Below, in pieces: positions 44,598-50,311 of a stretch of 50,311 nucleotides of DNA. This DNA comes from Thermoplasmatota archaeon (GTDB lineage Archaea; Thermoplasmatota; Penumbrarchaeia; Penumbrarchaeales; Penumbrarchaeaceae). Position numbers and translations under genes: made by a program. The notes under the pieces are model-generated. The model ran no database searches, was not told where the DNA came from, and was given only the letters and a program-made list of their open reading frames with translations. Location of the stretch: assembly GCA_029762535.1 (NCBI GenBank), contig JARVGK010000017.1, positions 1-50,311 on the forward strand. The letters run 5' to 3'. Positions within the stretch are counted from its first letter, which is position 1, and each line of letters begins with the position of its first letter.

Positions 44598-45099
44598 GAT
44601 AGGACCTTGCCTTCTCAACGTAGATCCTGGAATTCAAAGCTGCGTTCTGCTCCAGGTTCGGGTCCGTTCTCTTCACCGCTGCGGGGATCCCCACGACCAG
44701 CGAGTGCGGGGGAATGACCGTGCCCGGAGTAACGACGGCTCCCGCACCCACGACCGATCCCCTGCCGATGACACATCCGTTGAGCAATACCGATCGTATG
44801 CCGATGATGCATCTGTCCTCCACTGTGGCTCCATGGACTATCGCACCATGGCCGACTGTGACCTCCTCGCCTATGTTCGTTGGAAAACCGTCATCGACGT
44901 GTATGACGGCGCCGTCCTGGATGTTCGACGAGCGACCAATACTTATCTTCGCCTCATCTGCCCTTATCACCGCATACGGCCAAACCGAGCAGTCTCCCCC
45001 GATCTCCACATCGCCTATGATACATGTCGATCCATGTATGAAGCAGCTCTCATCGATGAGAGGAGGCCCGAACCTCCCCGGATCCGATATCTTACCCAT
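44551..45099 (-). CDS. Gamma-class carbonic anhydrase-like hexapeptide-repeat protein
   Basis: 182 residues, the normal length for the YrdA/PaaY/CamH group. Left-handed beta-helix repeats are plain: IIGDVEIGGDCSVWPYAVIRAD, IGRSSNIQDGAVIH, TVGHGAIVHGATV, IGIRSVLLNGCVIGRGSVVGAGAVVTPG. The three zinc-ligand positions are filled by H in QDGAVIHVDDG and the two histidines in GHGAIVHG. These proteins bind a metal between trimer subunits; some hydrate CO2 and others have no known activity, so enzyme activity is not assured. A GAGGTGA ribosome site lies about six bases before the ATG, and a TATA box is present at 45142-45152. Confidence 0.92.
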   Translation of the reverse strand: MGKISDPGRFGPPLIDESCFIHGSTCIIGDVEIGGDCSVWPYAVIRADEAKISIGRSSNIQDGAVIHVDDGFPTNIGEEVTVGHGAIVHGATVEDRCIIGIRSVLLNGCVIGRGSVVGAGAVVTPGTVIPPHSLVVGIPAAVKRTDPNLEQNAALNSRIYVEKARSYLRGDFGKMALELPLR

Positions 45100-45141
45100 C
45101 TGCCATCACCTCGAATTACCCAAACGAGATTTACTGGAAAA

Positions 45142-45152
45142 CCATTATATAC
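45142..45152 (-). promoter_or_regulatory. TATA box of the gamma carbonic anhydrase gene
   Basis: GTATATAATGG on the minus strand, predicting transcription start near 45121, about 22 bases before the ATG. Confidence 0.6.
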
Positions 45153-45195
45153 AACTCTCCGGGTTTAGACTCCAGAGTCGCTCAAAACGCCTATC

Positions 45196-45206
45196 GCTTA
45201 AATAAT
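45196..45206 (+). promoter_or_regulatory. TATA box of the Epd/Tad-like operon
   Basis: GCTTAAATAAT on the plus strand, predicting transcription start near 45228, about 17 bases before the TTG start of the ATPase gene. It stands back to back with the carbonic anhydrase promoter. Confidence 0.55.
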
Positions 45207-45244
45207 TTGTGAATGCGTCGTGACCGCAGGGGGCCAAGAAGGAC

Positions 45245-47194
45245 TTGTCGGAAAAAGTGGACATCCCGTCGGAGGATGGATCCCCAAAGGATCGGCCTTT
45301 GAAAGAGGAGGAACTCCCTAACGAGGCAGAACCCACGATCCCTGAGCCGGAGAACAAGAAAGCCCCCGCTCCTAGGGAGGCCTCCCCTCCCCCGGTCATA
45401 CAAGGCGGAGAAGGGACACCTTCAGCAGAAAGCGAAAAGGACGTTCCTGATAAGGAACAACCCGAGAAGCCAACTCCGCTGGGATCGGTGATCAAGGGGA
45501 TCAAGAACCTCTTCCAAAAAGGGGAGGACAGATCGTTCGTTGTCAAGGTCGCCAAGAAGATGGTCGATGATAGGAAGGAGATGATCGAGGGGCTCAAGCT
45601 GGAATCGTTGATAGACCTCAACGACAGGCATGTTAGGGTAGAGATATTCCTCAACGAGGAGACCTCGGAATACATCTATCACTCGATCGAGCCCTCTCTG
45701 GCCCCAAGACAGCAGAAGGTCCGGGAGTTCCTGATCGAAACCCTTGGAAAATCGCTCGCTTACGATAAAGAAGCTATGGAGACAGCTGAGAGCAAGGAGA
45801 AGTACCTGCATGAGGCCGTTGAGCAGATCGGGAAGGATTATCGCTCCACCCTCGGAGAGCTCACGGAGGATTTCATGGACCCCATCCTCTACTTCATCAG
45901 AAGGGAATACATCGGTTACGGGAAGATCAACTCGATAATGATGGACCCGGGCGTGGAGGACATATCCTGCGACGGGACGGGGATCCCCGTTTTCGTCTAT
46001 CACAGGGATTACGGTTCGATCCGAACCACCATCTCCTTCGACACCGATGAGGAGCTCGAGGGGTTCGTCGTATCTCTCTCTCAGAGGGCCGGGAAGAACA
46101 TTTCCGTTGCCGATCCCATCCTCGACGCCACCCTTCCCGAGGGTCACAGGTTGAACGCCACATTCGGCAGGGAGGTCACCACAAGAGGTTCGTCGTTCAC
46201 CATCAGGAAGTTCAAGGAGGATCCGCTGACGATCAGCGATCTGGTCAATTTCGGAACGATATCCTCCGAGATGGCAGCCCATTTCTGGATGGCGGTCCAG
46301 TATGGCGAATCCATGATATTCGCCGGAGGGACGGCATCCGGAAAGACCGCGACGATGAACGCCATATCCATTTACATTCCGACATCGGCGAAGATAATAT
46401 CGATCGAGGACACCAGAGAGGTGAACCTGCCCCACCAGAATTGGATAGCGGGAATAACCAGAGGAAGCGCGGATTCCGAGAAATCCGGTGATATAGATAT
46501 GTATCAGCTTCTGAGGGCCGCCCTGAGGCAGAGGCCCGAATACGTCCTTGTGGGCGAGGTCAGAGGTAAGGAGACCATGACCATGTTCCAGGCAATGGCC
46601 ACAGGGCACGTGACATATTCTACCATGCACGCCGATTCGGTCAAATCGATCGTATACAGGCTGGAGAACCCTCCGATATCCATTCCCAGGGTCCTTATAC
46701 AGGCGCTGAACCTCGTCGTCATACACAATCAGCTCCGCGTAAAGGGCAAGAGGGTCAGGCGCATAACGGAGCTCGTCGAGATAGTCGGCATAGAGCCCAC
46801 GAGCCTTGAGATAATCACTAACAGGGTCTACAAATGGGAGCCTGCGGGGGACACTTTCGTGTTCGGAGGGCACTCGAACCTCTACGAGAAGATCATGGAC
46901 CAGGAGGATATGACCCGGGATGAGGTCGTGATAGAGCTCAACCGCAGGGCGGAATTGATCGACTGGCTCGTGAAGAACAACGTCCGGCAGTTCAAGGACG
47001 TCAATACCGTTGTTTCGGAATACTACGAGGACGCCGACAAGGTCATAAAACTGATCAGGGAGAACCCCGTCATAGATATCGAGGATGGACTGCACGTCTT
47101 CGATGAGTTGCTTAAGGAGAGGCTGCCGCCATCGACGCAGGAAGCTTTGCCCGGGATCACCGAGACCCTGGGAACGGGAAGCGGAGGTGCATAG
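45245..47194 (+). CDS. Type II/IV secretion-system ATPase (TadA/FlaI/EpdL-like)
   Basis: 649 residues. Cytoplasmic motor that powers assembly of type IV-pilus-like filaments or secretion. Residues 1-80 are an acidic, proline-rich disordered tail. The core has GGTASGKT (361-368, Walker A), an Asp box (IISIEDTREVNLPHQNW), PEYVLVGEVRGKE (Walker B) and STMHADS (His box), all typical of the VirB11/TadA/FlaI family. The stop at 45221-45223 leaves only TTG 45245 or GTG 45257 as starts; AAGAAGGA just before favours TTG. It is followed by two T2SSF-type platform proteins, the arrangement seen in archaeal Epd pili and bacterial Tad systems. No prepilin or prepilin peptidase is visible downstream in the window. 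Confidence 0.92.
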   Translation: MSEKVDIPSEDGSPKDRPLKEEELPNEAEPTIPEPENKKAPAPREASPPPVIQGGEGTPSAESEKDVPDKEQPEKPTPLGSVIKGIKNLFQKGEDRSFVVKVAKKMVDDRKEMIEGLKLESLIDLNDRHVRVEIFLNEETSEYIYHSIEPSLAPRQQKVREFLIETLGKSLAYDKEAMETAESKEKYLHEAVEQIGKDYRSTLGELTEDFMDPILYFIRREYIGYGKINSIMMDPGVEDISCDGTGIPVFVYHRDYGSIRTTISFDTDEELEGFVVSLSQRAGKNISVADPILDATLPEGHRLNATFGREVTTRGSSFTIRKFKEDPLTISDLVNFGTISSEMAAHFWMAVQYGESMIFAGGTASGKTATMNAISIYIPTSAKIISIEDTREVNLPHQNWIAGITRGSADSEKSGDIDMYQLLRAALRQRPEYVLVGEVRGKETMTMFQAMATGHVTYSTMHADSVKSIVYRLENPPISIPRVLIQALNLVVIHNQLRVKGKRVRRITELVEIVGIEPTSLEIITNRVYKWEPAGDTFVFGGHSNLYEKIMDQEDMTRDEVVIELNRRAELIDWLVKNNVRQFKDVNTVVSEYYEDADKVIKLIRENPVIDIEDGLHVFDELLKERLPPSTQEALPGITETLGTGSGGA

Positions 47195-47195
47195 A

Positions 47196-48077
47196 TTGGC
47201 AATGTCAGTTTATTACAAATTCTGCATGCGCCTGCCTTTATTCAAGCGGTATGGCAAGAAGCTCTCGGATGACAATCCCGAGATGGAGATAACACTCGCG
47301 AAGGCTAACAAGAACATCCGCGGTGAGGTATATTACACGGTGATGTTGGTATCGACCTTCTTCGCCTTCATCGTCGGGCTGATACTAACGCTATTCCTCA
47401 ATCTGATCTTCCTCCCGTCGATGGGAGTGGGCCTGCCCATTCGAATGGTGATATACATCATACTCCCGATAATGGCCCCAACGATCACTTTCTTCATCTA
47501 CAACTTCCTTCCCAAGAACACAATACTCGAGCGCAGGAAGAGCATCGACCGGAACATCTCCTATGCCACCAATTACATGGCGGCCATGGCATCGGCCGAT
47601 GTCACACCTTCGGCCATATTCAGAGGCCTTGCGAAGCAGGCTATATACGGGGAGATCCAGAAGGAGTCCGAGAAGATAGCGAGGGACATAGACTTCTTCG
47701 GAAGGGACCTTGTCAAGGTCCTGCAGAAGGCCATCGCGAGGTCCCCCTCCGAGAAGTTCCAGGAGTTCCTGCAGGGCATAATAACGACCGCCAATTCGGG
47801 CGGTTCCCTGAAGATGTTCTTCATGTCCAAGTCCGAGCAGTTCATGAAGGAGAACAGGCTGCAGCAGGAGAAGGACCTCCAGACCCTTGGCGTCATGGCA
47901 GAGTCCTTCGTCACTGTGGTCGTGGCCGCTCCGCTGTTCCTTATAATCATGATGTCCACCATGGCGATGATGGGGCAGAAGGGCGGAGACACCCTTCTTA
48001 TGGCCACCATTTTCCTCATGATACCGGTGATGCAGTTGGTGTTCGCGGTTCTGATAGGCGATACGGGGGAGAAATGA
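47196..48077 (+). CDS. First platform membrane protein of the pilus/secretion system (TadB/FlaJ-like)
   Basis: 293 residues. Two N-terminal helices (about 30-58, 65-90), a soluble helical T2SSF domain (SYATNYMAAMASADVTPSAIFRGLAK ... ARDIDFFGRDLVKVLQKAIARSPS ... LQGIITTANSGGSLKMFF), and two C-terminal helices (VTVVVAAPLFLIIMM, LMATIFLMIPVMQLV). Platform proteins sit in the membrane and pass motor movement to the filament. The start is judged to be TTG 47196, because GGAGGTG at 47183-47189 lies eight bases before it; ATG 47202 is two codons later. It starts immediately after the ATPase stop. Confidence 0.88.
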   Translation: MAMSVYYKFCMRLPLFKRYGKKLSDDNPEMEITLAKANKNIRGEVYYTVMLVSTFFAFIVGLILTLFLNLIFLPSMGVGLPIRMVIYIILPIMAPTITFFIYNFLPKNTILERRKSIDRNISYATNYMAAMASADVTPSAIFRGLAKQAIYGEIQKESEKIARDIDFFGRDLVKVLQKAIARSPSEKFQEFLQGIITTANSGGSLKMFFMSKSEQFMKENRLQQEKDLQTLGVMAESFVTVVVAAPLFLIIMMSTMAMMGQKGGDTLLMATIFLMIPVMQLVFAVLIGDTGEK

Positions 48078-49153
48078 TGGGCGAGGAGCAATCCAGGGCT
48101 AGGAAGAGGATCGTTCCCGATAAGAGGGCCCCCAAGCCCAAGGGCGAATACAGCGTCAGCTCCGATCCAGACGTCAGGACCAAGATCATCGTGATCTCGG
48201 CAGCGGTCCTGATCAGCAGCGTGTTCCTGGCCCTCTGCATCGTCAACCTGCCCCTCGTCGTGAAGGAGGAGTACGCGGACGAATACCCCTTCATGGGGGA
48301 CGATGAGAAGCGGCTCTCGATGAAGGAGGGCATCGTGAGCATGAACCTCTCCTTCAACACGACAGGATACTGGGTGAAAGACGATATCACTCTGGGTTGG
48401 CACACCTTCCTGCTGCTGTGGTTCATCACGCTTTGCGGCCCAATAGCGTTCTATTTCAACCGTAAGCGGAACAGGATAGAAAAGGTGGAGGAGCATCTGA
48501 GCGATTTTCTCAGGGACATCTCGGAATCGATGAGGGCGGGTCAGACCCTGCACGAGGCCATCAAGACCTCGGCGAGCGGCGAATACGGGGCTCTAACGCC
48601 CGAGATCGAGAAGATGGCGATGCAGGTCTCATGGGGGATCTCCTCCAGCAAGACTCTCGAGATGTTCGCCGAGAGGGTGAACACCCCTCTGGTCAAGAGA
48701 GCGGTCACCCTTATCAACGAGGCATCGTCGGCCGGCGGCAATGTATCGAACGTCATAGAAGCTGCGGCAAAGGACACCAGGGAGATCCAGGTCATGAAGA
48801 AGATCCGCAACCAGGAGATGTCGATGTACAAGTACGTGATCGCGATCTCGTTCATGGTGTTCCTTGTTGTGATAGCCATTATATTCTTCACGTTCATGCC
48901 CACGATGGAAAAGCAGGCGGAATCCTATCAGAACAAGGGTTCGGCATCCGCTCAGACCCCGGGCGGCTTCGACCCGTCCGGAGTGGACTTCGGAGTGATG
49001 AGGCTTCTTTTCCTAGGCGCGGCAGTGATCCAGGCCGTCGGTGACGGTATAGTGGGAGGAATAATGGCATCTGGCCGTTTCATGAACGGTTTGATGTTCT
49101 CGGTATGGTTCGCCCTGGTGACCCTTTTATCCTTCGATCTGCTGCTGTTCTAG
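48074..49153 (+). CDS. Second platform membrane protein (TadC/FlaJ-like)
   Basis: 359 residues. A basic N-terminus (RARKRIVPDKRAPKPKG), a helix (about 37-60), an external loop, a second helix (WHTFLLLWFITLCGPIAFYF), then the T2SSF domain (VEEHLSDFLRDISESMRAGQTLHEAIKTSASGE ... INEASSAGGNVSNVIEAAAK) and three C-terminal helices. Compared with the first platform protein it has a longer N-terminal region and an extra membrane segment. The ATG overlaps the stop of the previous gene, with GGGGGAG just before. Two different platform proteins per motor is a feature of Epd and Tad systems. A T-run at 49174-49179 may end the operon. Confidence 0.88.
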   Translation: MMGEEQSRARKRIVPDKRAPKPKGEYSVSSDPDVRTKIIVISAAVLISSVFLALCIVNLPLVVKEEYADEYPFMGDDEKRLSMKEGIVSMNLSFNTTGYWVKDDITLGWHTFLLLWFITLCGPIAFYFNRKRNRIEKVEEHLSDFLRDISESMRAGQTLHEAIKTSASGEYGALTPEIEKMAMQVSWGISSSKTLEMFAERVNTPLVKRAVTLINEASSAGGNVSNVIEAAAKDTREIQVMKKIRNQEMSMYKYVIAISFMVFLVVIAIIFFTFMPTMEKQAESYQNKGSASAQTPGGFDPSGVDFGVMRLLFLGAAVIQAVGDGIVGGIMASGRFMNGLMFSVWFALVTLLSFDLLLF

Positions 49154-49221
49154 GAAGCTATTCGATAGGAACCTTTTTTAATTCCCAAGATGATTGGGAA
49201 GAATATGGGAGCGGATGTCTC

Positions 49222-49476
49222 ATGAAGGTAATGGCAAGATCATATGCATTTCCGGCGGCCATATTCGTTATGGGCGTCCTGATGATAATTGGAGCGAATC
49301 TCGAGATCACGGTGAGGAACTCCGGCTACCAGCTGATACTCGGTGGCGTGCTCATGTGCCTGGGTTTCCTCCTCTGGGCGATCCCCGAGCTTGACAGGTC
49401 CATAAAGCGGAGGGAGAGGCTTCGGCAGAGAAGGGAGGCGATGAGGTCCCCACGCACTCCTCCGTCGCGGAGGTGA
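49222..49476 (+). CDS. Small two-helix membrane protein
   Basis: 84 residues from ATG 49222: two helices (about 9-24 and 33-52) and an Arg-rich tail of about 30 residues (SIKRRERLRQRREAMRS...) expected in the cytoplasm. The basic tail might contact nucleic acid or the acidic tail of the next protein. A TATA-like TTTTTTAATT (49174-49183) lies about 45 bases before the ATG. I do not recognise a family and it lacks a prepilin-type signal peptide. The TPR gene follows with its ribosome site inside this gene's end. Confidence 0.65.
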   Translation: MKVMARSYAFPAAIFVMGVLMIIGANLEITVRNSGYQLILGGVLMCLGFLLWAIPELDRSIKRRERLRQRREAMRSPRTPPSRR

Positions 49477-49480
49477 AAGG

Positions 49481-50311
49481 TTGCCAAAGGTCAAGAGGCC
49501 GGATCTCATAGGCTTCTACAGGAGCGCTCTCAGAAAGGCCTGGGAGGACGGCAGGATCACTCATGATGAGCGTTCGATACTTCTGGAGTTCCAGCCGTCC
49601 ATAGGCAGCGATCAGGTGGACAAGATCGAGGCCAGGGAATACTTCAGGAACAGGTGGAAGGAGTATTCCACCTCTCCGGACGCATACAAGTTGAAGATAC
49701 TCGAGTCCGCCCTCGAGTTCGATCCGGAGAACGATCATCTCTGGTCCCAGAAGGCCATTGTTCTCTTCAACATAGGGGATCTGGATTCGGCCCTCTCATC
49801 AGCGGACAAGGCGCTCGATCTTTGCTCCGGCTCGATGGAGGCGTGGTTCTGGAAGGGATCGATCCTCATAAGGCTCGGCCGATACGACGATGCCGTGGAC
49901 TGCTTCGAGGAGGTCCTGGAGATCGATCCGGACCACACCCTTGGATGGTTAATGCTCGGATGGTCCGAGAGATCAAGAGGCGCCCACGACAAGGCCAAGG
50001 CCTGCTACAGCAGGGTAATAGAGCTGTGTCCCAAACTCGCCCTGGGATATGTGGAGAGGGGCATATCCTTCATAAGGACCGGTGACCTCGAATCCGCCCA
50101 GATAGACCTCCTATCCGCCCTCGACATAGAGCCGGAGAACGAGAGGGCCAAGAATATATTGCGGTCCATGGGGGCGGACCTCCCTGAAGAGGCAGTAGAG
50201 GAAGAGGTCCCCGAGGAGGAGCCTGAAGAGGCCGAGGAGGAGCCTGAAGAAGCCGAGGAGGAGGTTCCCGAGGAGGAGCCTGAAGAGGCAGTAGAGGAGG
50301 AGGTCCCCGAG
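49481..50311 (+). CDS. TPR-repeat protein with acidic VPEEEPEEA tail (3' end outside window)
   Basis: 277 residues visible; the frame is open to the last base. The start is TTG 49481: GGAGGTGA at 49469-49476 ends five bases before it. After an N-terminal helical region of about 60 residues come about five tetratricopeptide repeats, for example HLWSQKAIVLFNIGDLDSALSSADKALDL, EAWFWKGSILIRLGRYDDAVDCFEEVLEIDP and ALGYVERGISFIRTGDLESAQIDLLSALDIEP. From about residue 236 the sequence is a repeat of EEEVPEEEPEEA-like units. TPRs bind partner proteins. No membrane segment is visible; it would be cytoplasmic. Its position after the pilus operon hints at, but does not show, a role with it. Confidence 0.88.
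   Translation, partial: MPKVKRPDLIGFYRSALRKAWEDGRITHDERSILLEFQPSIGSDQVDKIEAREYFRNRWKEYSTSPDAYKLKILESALEFDPENDHLWSQKAIVLFNIGDLDSALSSADKALDLCSGSMEAWFWKGSILIRLGRYDDAVDCFEEVLEIDPDHTLGWLMLGWSERSRGAHDKAKACYSRVIELCPKLALGYVERGISFIRTGDLESAQIDLLSALDIEPENERAKNILRSMGADLPEEAVEEEVPEEEPEEAEEEPEEAEEEVPEEEPEEAVEEEVPE

Noticed and set aside
45422..47095. Long open frame on the minus strand, opposite the secretion ATPase
   Set aside because: It lies wholly antisense to a gene with complete Walker and His-box motifs. Its translation has no recognisable domain and reads as the complement of common codons.
49222..49476. The small membrane protein as the missing prepilin of the pilus operon
   Set aside because: It has two membrane helices and an Arg-rich tail rather than a class III signal peptide followed by one hydrophobic helix and a globular or beta domain.
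1..50311. CRISPR array, tRNA, rRNA, transposon or prophage
   Set aside because: No direct repeat/spacer pattern, no clover-leaf sequence, and no transposase, integrase or phage structural gene was found on either strand. Intergenic stretches are short, all below 300 bases.

Overview
The window is archaeal, most likely from the Thermoplasmatota or a neighbouring euryarchaeal group. The evidence is the small subunit (DP1) of the archaeal D-family DNA polymerase, an AglB/STT3 oligosaccharyltransferase, an archaeal-type HflX, a pilus ATPase with two platform proteins, and AT-rich TATA boxes placed about 25 bases before several start codons, often with little or no leader. GTG and TTG starts are common. 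No rRNA, tRNA, CRISPR array, transposase or integrase was seen. The phylum call is inference; no marker here settles it.

Layout. 1-771: end of a membrane-anchored fibronectin-III protein. 879-2216: a zinc-ribbon membrane protein and a metallophosphoesterase. 2298-7429 (minus): tightly coupled genes for HflX, a surface protein with one c-heme site, a membrane protein with one c-heme site plus a ferric-reductase-like two-heme core, and a very short CcsA-like cytochrome c assembly protein. 7647-8051: ribbon-helix-helix regulator with two matching palindromic operators, divergent from the polymerase D small subunit (8235-9938). Then argF and an archaeal HTH regulator. 12175-16158: beta-helix/Ig surface protein. 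16222-20596: YitT, then a DUF1616, DUF58 and small membrane protein operon. 20735-28297: a 2520-residue AglB whose extracellular part is far larger than usual. 28316-36695 (minus): DHH phosphoesterase, Asp-box surface protein, calcium-binding-repeat exported protein. 36885-41966: long Lhr helicase. 42045-44597: CPBP-type membrane protease with a large N-terminal region. 44551-45099: gamma carbonic anhydrase-like protein. 45245-49153: Epd/Tad-like pilus or secretion ATPase with two platform proteins. 49222-50311: a small membrane protein and a TPR protein cut by the window edge.

Taken together, the region mixes housekeeping genes with a strong cell-surface programme: several large exported, sequon-bearing proteins, the enzyme that would glycosylate them, a pilus/secretion motor, and a possible electron path from the surface through c- and b-type hemes. 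The two most unusual items are the cytochrome/CcsA cluster and the giant AglB.
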